A program made the translations under genes and the position numbers. Below, piece by piece: positions 9,429 through 17,426 of a stretch of DNA of 64,000 bases. Position 1 is the stretch's first letter, and each line of letters begins with the position of its first letter. Source of the stretch: an uncultured Lachnoclostridium sp. (GTDB taxonomy: Bacteria > Bacillota > Clostridia > Lachnospirales > Lachnospiraceae). The notes below the pieces were generated by a model, which saw only the letters and a list, made by a program, of their open reading frames with translations, made no database searches and was not told the DNA's origin. The stretch spans positions 19,058 through 83,057 of the forward strand of contig CAMKRZ010000010.1 in the NCBI GenBank assembly GCA_946415315.1, written 5' to 3'.

Positions 9429-10130
9429 ATGATCCATGCGATCCTTACGATCGACGATATCGCTTCGGCTAACACGCCGGCGATCGTCGACTACCTGAAC
9501 GAGAAAGGGATCACGGCGCTGATGTTCGCCGTCGGTGAGAACGTCGAGCGGTATTATGACAACGCCGTGTATGCGCTTCAGCACGGAATGATCGTGGGCA
9601 ACCACAGCTTCACGCATCCCGCATTTTCCGAGATATCGTTCGCGGAGGCGAAGGAGGAGATCGAGAGCAATGAGGCGCTTCTCGACCGCCTGTACCGGGA
9701 CGCCGGCGTCGAGCGGAAGTTCCGACCGTTCCGGTTCCCGTACGGAAATCGCGGCGGTGTGAACGAGGCGGCGCTGCAGGCGTATTTTCGGGAGAACGGC
9801 TTTCACAAACTGAAGGACACGCAAATCCCGTACCGCTGGTGGAGAGAGAGCGGGCTTGACCGCAACATCGACACGCTGTGGACGTTTGATTTCGCAGAGT
9901 ATCAGATCCGGCCGGGTTCGGGCTTCACCCTCGACGATGTGTGGAAGCGAGTGGAAGACAAGGCACCCGTGAACGGCGCGCCGCTGCTGGTTGATCCGGG
10001 CAGTCATATCCTGCTTCTGCACGCGCACGACGAGACCGACGAGATGGTGCCGGGATACTATCGTCTGTTCATCGACCGTCTTCTGGAAAACGGTGTGATC
10101 TTCGATGTTCCGGAATTCATTACGCTGTAG
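9429..10130 (+). CDS. polysaccharide deacetylase family protein (NodB fold)
   Basis: 233 aa from ATG 9429 after acggagggattt; the track's 9393 start overlaps the upstream gene. NodB motifs are visible: motif 1 LTIDDI (catalytic-base Asp and metal Asp), motif 2 NHSFTHP (metal-binding HxxxH), motif 3 RFPYGNRGG, and a late LLLHAHD motif. Carbohydrate esterase family 4 enzymes remove N- or O-acetyl groups from chitooligosaccharide, peptidoglycan or acetylxylan. No signal peptide, so the substrate is probably an intracellular oligosaccharide. Being downstream of a xylanase block, acetyl-xylooligosaccharide deacetylation is a reasonable inference. Confidence 0.85.
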   Translation: MIHAILTIDDIASANTPAIVDYLNEKGITALMFAVGENVERYYDNAVYALQHGMIVGNHSFTHPAFSEISFAEAKEEIESNEALLDRLYRDAGVERKFRPFRFPYGNRGGVNEAALQAYFRENGFHKLKDTQIPYRWWRESGLDRNIDTLWTFDFAEYQIRPGSGFTLDDVWKRVEDKAPVNGAPLLVDPGSHILLLHAHDETDEMVPGYYRLFIDRLLENGVIFDVPEFITL

Positions 10131-10178
10131 AGATACAGGGGTGTTGCACCGTTAAATTACGGCACTCGAAAAAACGTG

Positions 10179-10207
10179 TTGACATTTTCCGAATGCACCT
10201 GTATAAT
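10179..10207 (+). promoter_or_regulatory. sigma-A promoter of the ABC-F leader
   Basis: A perfect TTGACA (10179-10184) and a perfect TATAAT (10202-10207) are separated by exactly 17 bp. Transcription should start near 10214, giving a leader of about 320 nt before the ABC-F start codon. This is the best consensus promoter in the window. Confidence 0.93.
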
Positions 10208-10273
10208 CCGAAACTGTGAGCGTCATCAGACGACAAATACAAATACGCATGAGCGAGAAAGGGAGGTATACAA

Positions 10274-10345
10274 ATGATAGTAACAAAACGTTTTACCAAG
10301 ACACATTTGTATATTGCAGTTGCCTCCCGGAGAAACGCGGAATAA
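10274..10345 (+). CDS. regulatory leader peptide upstream of ABC-F gene
   Basis: A 23-codon ORF beginning MIVTKRFTKTHLYIAV and ending RRNAE, with a strong gggagg Shine-Dalgarno (10261-10266) and ATG at 10274. It lies between the perfect promoter and an intrinsic terminator. Its position and size match leader peptides of antibiotic-inducible attenuators, where a stalled ribosome changes leader folding. Too short for the ORF track. Confidence 0.75.
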   Translation: MIVTKRFTKTHLYIAVASRRNAE

Positions 10346-10355
10346 TGCGGTAGTT

Positions 10356-10381
10356 CTATGCCTGTACTTTGCTTTGCATAG
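10356..10381 (+). promoter_or_regulatory. leader hairpin, candidate anti-terminator element
   Basis: CTATGC (10356-10361) and GCATAG (10376-10381) form a perfect 6-bp stem over a 14-nt loop, and the flanking AATAAT/ATTATT can extend it after an internal loop. It begins 10 nt after the leader-peptide stop codon, so ribosome position could control whether it forms. The assignment as anti-terminator is inference. Confidence 0.5.
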
Positions 10382-10401
10382 GATTATTTTGCCGATATTC
10401 A

Positions 10402-10433
10402 GCCCCGACACCGGAAGGTGCCGGGGCATTTTT
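10402..10433 (+). terminator. intrinsic terminator inside the ABC-F leader (attenuator)
   Basis: GCCCCGACACC / GGTGCCGGGGC form an 11-position stem with one A-C mismatch, closed by a GGAA tetraloop and followed by ATTTTT. It lies about 100 nt upstream of the ABC-F start, so uninduced transcripts should stop here. Confidence 0.85.
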
Positions 10434-10455
10434 GCGTGCAAGCGAGCGCACGTAC

Positions 10456-10515
10456 ATGAGCAAACCGAATGAAATAAGGTTTGTGAAGCGTTTCAGGGGC
10501 AACTTTTTTCGGTAG
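10456..10515 (+). CDS. possible second short leader ORF
   Basis: A 19-codon basic ORF (starts MSKPNEIRFVKRF) between the attenuator terminator and the ABC-F gene, ending 19 bp before the ABC-F start. No convincing Shine-Dalgarno precedes it, so translation is uncertain. It could couple translation into the downstream gene, or be chance. Confidence 0.3.
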   Translation: MSKPNEIRFVKRFRGNFFR

Positions 10516-10534
10516 AAAGGAAGTGATACCCTTC

Positions 10535-12085
10535 ATGTTTCAGATAAAAAATGTTACAATAACTCATAATAAGGATCTTCATACGATCCTGGAGAATTTC
10601 TCTCTTGTGCTGAACGACGGCGATCGTGTCGTGATGATCGGCGAGGAGGGAAACGGAAAGTCCACTCTGATGAAGTGGATCTATGATCCGGAGCTTGTCG
10701 ACGATTACATCGATTACAGCGGCGAGAAGATCATGAGCGGTGAGAAACTCGGATATTTGCCGCAGGAGCTTCCGGAAGAGGCAAAGCACAAGACGGTCTG
10801 CGAGTACTTCTGCGAGAGCGCGGATTTTCTCGACAGGACGCCGAAGGAACTGTCCAAAATGGCGTCGGACTGCCACGTGGAACCGGAGTTTTTCTACCGC
10901 GAGCAGGAGATGTGCACACTCTCCGGCGGCGAGCGCGTGAAGGCGCAGATGATGCGCATCCTCGTGGAAAATCCGACGATCCTGCTGTTGGATGAGCCGT
11001 CGAACGACATTGATATCGAGACGCTTGAGTGGATGGAGGAATTGATCAACAGCTGGCCGCACGCGGTGCTGTTCATCTCACACGATGAGACGCTGATCGA
11101 GCGAACGGCGAACCGCGTGGTGCATTTCGAGCAGTTGAGACGCAAGACAATGTGCCGGCACACCGTGGCCAACGTGCCGTACCGTCAGTACGTTGAGGAG
11201 CGTCAGAATTCGTTTGAGAAGCAGGAACAGATCGCGCAGTGCGAACGGCGCGAGAAGCGCATCCGCGACGAGAAGATCCGGAAGATGGAGCAATCCGTGA
11301 ACTCGCAGCTGAGCAACGCGCACTATTCGTTCCACGACGCGATCGGGCGGCTTCTCAAGAAGAAAATGAAGAGCGTCAAGTCGCTCGAGCATCGCTTCGA
11401 GCGCGAGGACGAGAACATGACCGAGATGCCGGAGCAGGAGGAGGCGATCTTCTTCAAACTCGGCGACGAAAACAGCGCGATCCCGTCCGGCAAGTGGGTC
11501 GTCCAGTGTGACATCCCGGCGCTTACAACGCTGGACGGCAGTCGTGTTCTGTCGGAAAATGTCATCCTGAAGGTACGCGGTTCCGAGAAGATCGGGATCA
11601 TCGGCTACAACGGCTGCGGCAAGACGACGCTGATCTCAAAGATCGCGGAGGAACTGCTGGCAAGGCCGGATCTGCGGGCACAGTACATGCCGCAGAATTA
11701 CGAGGAACTCCTGGATCTTGACGAGACACCGGTTGATTATCTGGACACGACCGGGGACAAGGAGGAGCGGACGCGGATCCGCACGTATCTTGGTTCGCTC
11801 AAGTACACGGCGGATGAGATGGATCATCCGATCCGGGAACTGTCGGGCGGGCAGAAGGCGAAGGTTTTGCTGCTGAAACTCAGTATGTCCGGGGCGAACG
11901 TGCTCATTCTCGACGAGCCGACGCGGAATTTTTCGCCGCTGTCGGGACCGGTGATCCGGCGGATGCTCAAGGATTTTCCGGGCGCGATCATCAGTGTTTC
12001 GCACGACCGCAAATACCTTGTGGAGGTGTGCGATACCATTTATCGAATGAGCGCCGACGGACTGACCGCGGAAGCGCCGATGTGA
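10535..12085 (+). CDS. ABC-F family ATPase, probable ribosome-protection protein
   Basis: 516 aa, soluble, with two ATP-binding cassettes and no membrane helices. Cassette 1: Walker A GEEGNGKST, signature LSGGERVK, Walker B LLLDEPSNDID. Cassette 2: Walker A GYNGCGKTT, signature LSGGQKAK, Walker B LILDEPTRNFSPLSGP. A charged inter-cassette linker (residues ~215-300) holds the P-site tRNA-interaction element. ATG 10535 follows gaaaggaag; the GTG at 10523 overlaps that site. ABC-F proteins bind the ribosomal E site; the antibiotic-resistance members displace drugs from the peptidyl-transferase centre or exit tunnel. The attenuation leader upstream supports that role. Which drug class cannot be told from sequence. 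Confidence 0.87.
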   Translation: MFQIKNVTITHNKDLHTILENFSLVLNDGDRVVMIGEEGNGKSTLMKWIYDPELVDDYIDYSGEKIMSGEKLGYLPQELPEEAKHKTVCEYFCESADFLDRTPKELSKMASDCHVEPEFFYREQEMCTLSGGERVKAQMMRILVENPTILLLDEPSNDIDIETLEWMEELINSWPHAVLFISHDETLIERTANRVVHFEQLRRKTMCRHTVANVPYRQYVEERQNSFEKQEQIAQCERREKRIRDEKIRKMEQSVNSQLSNAHYSFHDAIGRLLKKKMKSVKSLEHRFEREDENMTEMPEQEEAIFFKLGDENSAIPSGKWVVQCDIPALTTLDGSRVLSENVILKVRGSEKIGIIGYNGCGKTTLISKIAEELLARPDLRAQYMPQNYEELLDLDETPVDYLDTTGDKEERTRIRTYLGSLKYTADEMDHPIRELSGGQKAKVLLLKLSMSGANVLILDEPTRNFSPLSGPVIRRMLKDFPGAIISVSHDRKYLVEVCDTIYRMSADGLTAEAPM

Positions 12086-12180
12086 CCAAAAGCATATGCG
12101 GAAGAGCTGGTTTAGGCACAACGAGGTGCGGAAGACATCAGTCCGGGCGTTATAATTTGATTTCGGGAAAGGGGGAAACG

Positions 12181-12918
12181 ATGAGGAGTACAAAGATTTT
12201 TCAAAGCGGCAGAGGGCTGCTGTTGCTTGCTGTCTTTCTGACATCCATTCTCATGGTCGGATGCGGACCGACGTACGCGACGGACGAGCAGATGAAGGAA
12301 TACGCGGCTACCGTCACGCACGGTGAAAAGGCTGAATTCGTGGAGAAGATCGGCGAGCGCAGGCTGCATTATAAGACCGAACGCGGCGTGGAGTTCGACG
12401 TATGGACATTTGACAAGGATATCCAGATCGACGGAAGTCATGTGTGCTACACGGATGAATACGGGATCGCTGACGATTATGATGACGGAGTCTACAACCT
12501 GTACAAGGAGGAGATCGAGAGACTCATGGAGGGTTGCGGGCTCAACGTGAAACTGTACTCACCGCAGTTTGACTGTCTTTCGGCGTTCACGCTGGCGGTT
12601 GACGAGTCGGTTTTGCAGGAGCAGGCGGGGAAGATCGACACGTTTCTGACCGGACTTCGCGACATTGCGAAGCGCGAGGCAGCGCTGCACTCCGACGGAT
12701 ATTCCGTGAAATTCCCCTGCGAAGTCAAACTGCATGCGGAAGACGGCTACTACAATACGAAGAGCGCGGAAGGATGGACGCTGACGATCACGGCATCCTC
12801 GCCGGACGCGTACCTGGATATACGCAAGTGGGTGCGCTCCGACACGCGCTCGGAAAATGTCGTGTCACCCGACCGGAACGGTGTGCTGGTCGAAGTGACG
12901 GGCAGCGGTACGAACTGA
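12181..12918 (+). CDS. putative lipoprotein of unknown function
   Basis: 245 aa from ATG 12181 after a ggaaagggggaaacg site; the track start (12028) overlaps the ABC-F gene. Residues 1-28 form a lipoprotein signal with lipobox LMVGC, so the mature protein would be acylated on that cysteine and held on the outer face of the membrane. The rest is soluble and mixed alpha/beta with no motif I recognise. A TATAAT box lies at 12151-12156 but lacks a good -35. Confidence 0.72.
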   Translation: MRSTKIFQSGRGLLLLAVFLTSILMVGCGPTYATDEQMKEYAATVTHGEKAEFVEKIGERRLHYKTERGVEFDVWTFDKDIQIDGSHVCYTDEYGIADDYDDGVYNLYKEEIERLMEGCGLNVKLYSPQFDCLSAFTLAVDESVLQEQAGKIDTFLTGLRDIAKREAALHSDGYSVKFPCEVKLHAEDGYYNTKSAEGWTLTITASSPDAYLDIRKWVRSDTRSENVVSPDRNGVLVEVTGSGTN

Positions 12919-13008
12919 GAACAAAATACGTCATGACGGGCGGGACCATGTGATCCGCGGGATTGCAGGCATTGTGACCGCTATGAGCAGAACAGTAAGC
13001 GAGGAATT

Positions 13009-14148
13009 ATGAATACGATCGGAACAAGAACAATCGAGACGGAGAGACTCATTTTGCGTAGATACCGGATCGAGGACGCAGAGGATATGTTCCATAACTG
13101 GACGTCCGACCCGGAAGTCACGAAGTTTCTCTCGTGGCCGACGCACACAAGTGTTGACTTCACGAGGAGCCTCCTGACGAAGTGGGTTTCGTTCTATGAG
13201 GACGGAAAGACGTACAACTGGGGGATCACCCTGAAGGGCGAGGACCGCGTCATCGGCAACATCGCGGTCGTCGAGCGCGACGAGCGGACGTGCTCCTATG
13301 AGATCGGCTACTGCCTGGGCAAAGCCTGGTGGGGAAAGGGGATCATGCCGGAGGCACTCCGGGCTGTGATCGACTACCTTTTCGAGGGCGAGAGCGATCT
13401 GATGCGGGTCTACGCAACGCACGACCTGCGCAATCCGAAGTCCGGGCGCGTGATGCAGAAAGCAGGCATGCACTATGACGGCATTTTGCGCGGATCGAAG
13501 AAAAATGTCCACGGGATCCACGACACGGCATACTACTCGGTGCTCCGCAGCGACCGCGTGACGCGGGAGCAGTACGAGGCGCTGTTCACGGAGATGTATC
13601 CGAACTTTTTCGAGAATGAGTATGTCCGGAACATCGCGGAGGATGAGGTTGTGTCGGAGCAGATCCTGCGGCTTGCGGAGTTCGACCCGAACTGCTACGA
13701 GAAGTATTTTCCGGGAAATGTGACGTTCGGTTATTACGACGGTGACATCGAGGAGTTGCGCAAGGCTGTGGCGACCGTGGTCGGTCACTGGCCGCAGTTC
13801 TTCAACGAAAACAGCCGCATTTATTGTGGGTTTGTGGACGGCAAGGTGGCGAGTTTCTGCCTGATCGAAGATTTCGGCGAGCGTGTCGTCAACGGCATGA
13901 CCTGGAAGATCGGCGGACCGGGATGCGTGGGAACGCTCATGGAGTATCGCAACCGCGGCATCGGGCTTTCGATGATCCGGAATGTTACGCAGATTCTGCG
14001 GGAAGAATTTTACGATTACAGTTACATTCACTACACATACGAGCCGCAATGGTACGGGCTGCTGGGCTATAAGACAGTGTTGCAGTGGAACGGAAGCGGG
14101 TTCATTGAGAGTGACCGGATTGCGGAGCGGTTCAGAAGTTACGTCTGA
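13009..14148 (+). CDS. tandem GNAT acetyltransferase (RimJ/RimL-like plus second GNAT)
   Basis: 379 aa, two GNAT domains in one chain. Residues 1-185 are RimJ/RimL-like: IETERLILRRYRIEDAEDM, then GKAWWGKGIMPEAL as the acetyl-CoA-binding turn, then SGRVMQKAGM. Residues ~190-379 are a second, different GNAT with CVGTLMEYRNRGIGLSMI as its acetyl-CoA loop and YGLLGYK at the end. GNATs transfer acetyl from acetyl-CoA to amines on proteins, antibiotics or metabolites. The halves differ too much to be a recent duplication. Substrates unknown. Confidence 0.85.
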   Translation: MNTIGTRTIETERLILRRYRIEDAEDMFHNWTSDPEVTKFLSWPTHTSVDFTRSLLTKWVSFYEDGKTYNWGITLKGEDRVIGNIAVVERDERTCSYEIGYCLGKAWWGKGIMPEALRAVIDYLFEGESDLMRVYATHDLRNPKSGRVMQKAGMHYDGILRGSKKNVHGIHDTAYYSVLRSDRVTREQYEALFTEMYPNFFENEYVRNIAEDEVVSEQILRLAEFDPNCYEKYFPGNVTFGYYDGDIEELRKAVATVVGHWPQFFNENSRIYCGFVDGKVASFCLIEDFGERVVNGMTWKIGGPGCVGTLMEYRNRGIGLSMIRNVTQILREEFYDYSYIHYTYEPQWYGLLGYKTVLQWNGSGFIESDRIAERFRSYV

Positions 14149-14171
14149 GAGGACGGGGAGGAAACGACAAA

Positions 14172-14660
14172 ATGACAAACGATTGCGGTTTTTCGAAGGA
14201 CAACGACTGGTTTCGATACCGCGCCGGCGCGATACTGGTGCGGGACGGGAAAATGCTGTTCGTAAGATCGATGTACGGCGGCTACTATTACATGGTCGGC
14301 GGCGGAGTGCATATCTGGGAGACATCGGCGGAATGTGTGGAGCGCGAGACGTTCGAGGAGACCGGAGCGCGCTGCAAGGCAGAGCGGGTTGCCATCATCT
14401 GCGAGAACATTTTCCGGGGAAAGGACGGAGCGATCGACAAGAAAAACTGCCATGTGCTGGAGTTTTATTACCTGATGAGTGTGCCGGACGACGCCGTGTT
14501 CAACGAGAAAAATGACGATGGCGAGGAGCTGGTGTGGGTTCCCGTGGAGGACATTCCGAACGCAGACATCCGCCCCGCATTCCTGCGGGAACGTCTGGCG
14601 GGAGTCTTCGCGGGAGAACCGCTGATGCACGTGATCAACCGGGAGGCAGCGGACAACTGA
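14172..14660 (+). CDS. Nudix hydrolase
   Basis: 162 aa. A complete Nudix box is visible: GGGVHIWETSAECVERETFE followed by ETGA, fitting Gx5Ex7REUxEExGU, with metal-binding glutamates in the REx2EE segment. Nudix enzymes hydrolyse nucleoside diphosphates linked to another group. The outer strands do not identify a substrate. Start ATG 14172 follows gaggacggggaggaaacg, 23 bp after the tandem GNAT. Confidence 0.9.
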   Translation: MTNDCGFSKDNDWFRYRAGAILVRDGKMLFVRSMYGGYYYMVGGGVHIWETSAECVERETFEETGARCKAERVAIICENIFRGKDGAIDKKNCHVLEFYYLMSVPDDAVFNEKNDDGEELVWVPVEDIPNADIRPAFLRERLAGVFAGEPLMHVINREAADN

Positions 14661-14732
14661 GGGGAAGTGACGCGCGGCCTGATCCGCAAACCGGGTTTAG
14701 CAACGAATCAAACAGAAAAGGAGATATCACAC

Positions 14733-15278
14733 ATGATACTGCATGACGGTCGGCCGGCAAGCACAGAGGGGCGTCTGCCGCGCGAGGTGAGGACTTACGA
14801 CTACCTTGACAATCTCGGGATCGTGTATAAGAGAACCGATCACGAGCCGGCGAACACGATGGAGGCGTGCAACGAGATCGACGCGATCCTCGGGGTTATC
14901 ATTTGCAAAAACCTCTTCCTGTGCAATCGCCAGAAGACGAACTTTTATCTGCTGATGATGCCGGGCGACAAGAAGTTCAAGACCAAGGAACTGTCCGCGC
15001 AGATCAACTCGGCGCGTCTGTCGTTCGCGGAACCGGAGGACATGCTCCGGTATCTCGACATTGAGCCGGGTGCCGTGAGTATCATGGGGCTGATGAACGA
15101 TAAAGATCACGCCGTGCAGCTGCTGATCGACGAGGACGTGCTGAAGGACGAGGAGCTCGGCTGCCATCCGTGCGTGTGCACGTCAAGCCTTCGGATGAAG
15201 ACGAAGGATGTGATCGAAAAATTCCTGCCGTCGACCGGGCACACGTACAAGACCGTGCATCTGGTCGGAGAAGACTGA
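14733..15278 (+). CDS. YbaK/ProX-type aminoacyl-tRNA deacylase
   Basis: 181 aa from ATG 14733 after aaaaggagatatcac; the track start at 14667 lies upstream of that site. It matches the free-standing prolyl-tRNA editing family (YbaK, ProXp): VYKRTDHEPANTMEACNEID near the N-terminus, the catalytic-lysine region IICKNLFLCN, and the late ELGCHPCVCTSSLRMKT segment. These proteins clear misacylated tRNA such as Ala-tRNA(Pro) or Cys-tRNA(Pro). It stands alone among modifying-enzyme genes. Confidence 0.87.
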   Translation: MILHDGRPASTEGRLPREVRTYDYLDNLGIVYKRTDHEPANTMEACNEIDAILGVIICKNLFLCNRQKTNFYLLMMPGDKKFKTKELSAQINSARLSFAEPEDMLRYLDIEPGAVSIMGLMNDKDHAVQLLIDEDVLKDEELGCHPCVCTSSLRMKTKDVIEKFLPSTGHTYKTVHLVGED

Positions 15279-15330
15279 GGAAGCGCTGATATCAGCATTT
15301 TCAAAAAACAAGAATTGCGAGGGGAATACA

Positions 15331-16038
15331 ATGAGACTGATCTTAGTACGTCACGGGGATCCGAACTACGAACTGGACTGCTTAACGGAACTGGGGCACA
15401 AACAGGCGAAGGTTGTCGCGAAGAGACTGATGGAGGAGGGGATTGAGGAAATCTACTGCTCTCCGCAGGGACGCGCGCAGCAGACTGCGAAGCCGTTCTC
15501 GGAACTGTCCGGGATCGACACGATCCACACGCTCGATTTTATGCGTGAGCTTCGGTTCGGAAGTCTGGAGAATCTGTACAGAGAGGGAAATCCCTGGCTC
15601 TGCTCGTTCGGGCTGATGCACAAGGGCGTGGATCTGCGGGATCCGAGCTGGCAGGAGTTCGCTGATTTTGCGAACAATACGGCGACCGTCGACGTGAACA
15701 CGGTTCAGGCCGGTGTCGACGAGTGGCTCGCGACGCTTGGCTATAAGCGCGAAGGGCTGTACTACCGCTGCACGAACGAGACCGACGAGAAGAGGACGAT
15801 CGTTCTGTTCAGCCACGGAGGCTCTTCGACGGCGCTTCTTGCCCGCGTGTTCAATATTCCGTTCCCGCACATGTGCGTCATGTTCGGCCATATTCCGCAC
15901 ACCTGCATTACGTCGCTGCGGTTCGATCGCAGGCCGGACAGCCTCTCCATGCCGATCCTCGAGTACTCGGTGGACGCAAGGCATCTGAATACGATGAATG
16001 AGGGAATGACCGGTTCGGTGGAGAGAGCGCAGAGTTGA
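15331..16038 (+). CDS. histidine phosphatase family protein
   Basis: 235 aa of the phosphoglycerate-mutase-like histidine phosphatase superfamily. The N-terminal LILVRHGDP carries the phospho-accepting histidine of the RHG motif; FSHGG near residue 160 carries the second histidine. Regulatory phosphatases of this type act on small phosphorylated metabolites. SD gaggggaataca precedes the ATG, and a 12-bp palindrome GCTGATATCAGC sits in the 52-bp gap upstream. Confidence 0.88.
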   Translation: MRLILVRHGDPNYELDCLTELGHKQAKVVAKRLMEEGIEEIYCSPQGRAQQTAKPFSELSGIDTIHTLDFMRELRFGSLENLYREGNPWLCSFGLMHKGVDLRDPSWQEFADFANNTATVDVNTVQAGVDEWLATLGYKREGLYYRCTNETDEKRTIVLFSHGGSSTALLARVFNIPFPHMCVMFGHIPHTCITSLRFDRRPDSLSMPILEYSVDARHLNTMNEGMTGSVERAQS

Positions 16039-16064
16039 ACCCCGGATCTTTCCGGAAGAAACTA

Positions 16065-16087
16065 TTTGCGGGGGTTAATCCCGCAAA
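16065..16087 (+). promoter_or_regulatory. inverted repeat in leader of P-loop/GNAT gene
   Basis: TTTGCGGG (16065-16072) and CCCGCAAA (16080-16087) make a perfect 8-bp stem with a 7-nt loop. No T run follows, so a simple terminator is unlikely. It is the first of two dyads in the 178-bp gap before gene 16217. Confidence 0.5.
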
Positions 16088-16107
16088 ACTGAGAAAGGGT
16101 GATTTCA

Positions 16108-16140
16108 ATGGTAATGGTTTTAAGACTTCGGAATATCTGA
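16108..16140 (+). CDS. possible 10-codon leader peptide
   Basis: ATG at 16108 with a gaaaggg site upstream encodes a 10-residue peptide (MVMVLRLRNI) that stops at 16140, three bases before a perfect 10-bp hairpin. The layout resembles a translation-sensing leader. No promoter or terminator was found with it, so this is tentative. Confidence 0.35.
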   Translation: MVMVLRLRNI

Positions 16141-16142
16141 TC

Positions 16143-16172
16143 GCATGAAACCGTTGATGAATGGTTTCATGC
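16143..16172 (+). promoter_or_regulatory. perfect 10-bp hairpin upstream of P-loop/GNAT gene
   Basis: GCATGAAACC (16143-16152) and GGTTTCATGC (16163-16172) are a perfect inverted repeat around a 10-nt loop, 44 bp before the start codon. It could be an operator dyad or an RNA element acting with the short ORF just before it. No U run follows. Confidence 0.6.
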
Positions 16173-16216
16173 TCTGTGTGCATATGAAACTATGAAATCA
16201 AAAGGAGATAAGAAAA

Positions 16217-17338
16217 ATGATATTCCAGGATAATATAATCAAACAGTATTTGAAAAATGTGTACTTTATCGCGGGCACGCCCTGCGGCGGCAAGACGATC
16301 GTATCGCGGGCGCTCGCAAAGAAATACGGGATTCCGGTGTACGACATCGATGAGCGTTTTCCGGAGCACCAGGCAATGTCCGATCCGGCTTCGCAGCCGG
16401 CGATGAACAAAAACTTCCGCGACGCCGATGAGTTCTTCGGAAGAAGCGTGGAGGAGTACAAGGCGTGGCTTCTCAAGAACACGAGAGAGCAGCTCGATTT
16501 CGTCCTGCTCGATCTCATGCGGATGTCGAAGGATCAGATCGTGCTGTGCGACTGTCATCTGACTCTCGAACAGGCAGCGCAGATCACGGATCCCGCGCAC
16601 GTGGCGTTCATGCTGAAGAAGCCGGAAAATCTTGTGGACGAGTATTGCAACCGCCCGGATCATCAGGGCTTCAGTGATTTCATTCACAGTGCGACCGATT
16701 TTGAGAAGGCGAAGGCGACCTGCAACGAGACGCTTCTTTCGCTCAACGCGAAGTATTTTGAGGACGTCAAGGCGAGCGGGTATTTCTGGATCGACCGCGG
16801 GGACGGACTGAGTGTTGAGGAGACCGTGGCGCGCACGGCGAAGCATTTCGGGTTTGACGAGATGTTTCAGAACGCGGGCGCGGCAGCGGAGGACGTGACA
16901 ATCGTCAAAGTCGACAGGGATACGCCGCTTGCGGAAGAGTTCCTTCACTTCGTGGAGAACTGCTCGTGGACGGAAGTGCGCGACCATATCGCGGGTTTGA
17001 TCCGGGGATGGGAGTTCACAGACTGGGAGACGATGTTCGCGGCAGTGAAGAACGGTAAGATCGTCGGTATGGCGTCGCTTCTGAAGACGGACTACTATCC
17101 GTTGCCGGAAATCTTTCCGTGGGTGTCGTGCGTGTTTGTCGAGAAGGAGTACCGCGGAAATCGGATCAGCGGCAGGCTGATCGACGCGGCCAACCGGTTT
17201 GCGAAGGAACAGGGGTTTGCGAAGACCTACATTCCGACGGAGCACATGGGGCTGTATGAGCGGTACGGTTACACGTATGTGCGAGATATCGTCAACTACG
17301 GCGGCGGCACCGACCGCCTCTATATGAAAACGCTGTAA
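16217..17338 (+). CDS. P-loop kinase-like/GNAT fusion protein
   Basis: 373 aa. Residues 15-35 hold a Walker A loop (AGTPCGGKT), followed by a small kinase-like domain to ~215 with LLDLMRMSKDQIVLCD as the probable Walker B strand. Residues ~225-373 are a GNAT domain with CVFVEKEYRGNRISGRLI as the acetyl-CoA loop and YERYGYTYV at the end. A kinase and an acetyltransferase in one chain recall bifunctional aminoglycoside-modifying enzymes in concept, though the parts are not homologous to AAC(6')-APH(2''). Substrate unknown. Confidence 0.78.
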   Translation: MIFQDNIIKQYLKNVYFIAGTPCGGKTIVSRALAKKYGIPVYDIDERFPEHQAMSDPASQPAMNKNFRDADEFFGRSVEEYKAWLLKNTREQLDFVLLDLMRMSKDQIVLCDCHLTLEQAAQITDPAHVAFMLKKPENLVDEYCNRPDHQGFSDFIHSATDFEKAKATCNETLLSLNAKYFEDVKASGYFWIDRGDGLSVEETVARTAKHFGFDEMFQNAGAAAEDVTIVKVDRDTPLAEEFLHFVENCSWTEVRDHIAGLIRGWEFTDWETMFAAVKNGKIVGMASLLKTDYYPLPEIFPWVSCVFVEKEYRGNRISGRLIDAANRFAKEQGFAKTYIPTEHMGLYERYGYTYVRDIVNYGGGTDRLYMKTL

Positions 17339-17354
17339 ACGCCTTAAAACAATG

Positions 17355-17372
17355 ATTCTACTAATGTAGAAT
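17355..17372 (+). repeat. short inverted repeat between genes
   Basis: ATTCTAC / GTAGAAT, a perfect 7-bp stem with a TAAT loop, in the 88-bp gap between genes 16217 and 17427. An outer ACAA/TTGT can add four pairs across a small internal loop. No T run. Role unknown. Confidence 0.4.
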
Positions 17373-17426
17373 GTTGTGGCTGAACAGCACTGCAAAAGGC
17401 GATTCAACGGTGAAGGGGGTGATCCG

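Noticed and set aside
10131-10534. Riboswitch in the 400-bp gap before the ABC-F gene
   Set aside because: No known aptamer core recognised; promoter, leader peptide and terminator fully explain the layout as ribosome-mediated attenuation.
12151-12156. TATAAT as a promoter for the lipoprotein gene
   Set aside because: No -35-like sequence at the right distance and no extended -10; may be chance.
16065-16087. Dyad as terminator of the histidine phosphatase gene
   Set aside because: The 8-bp stem is good but the following bases are ACTGAGAAAG, not T-rich.
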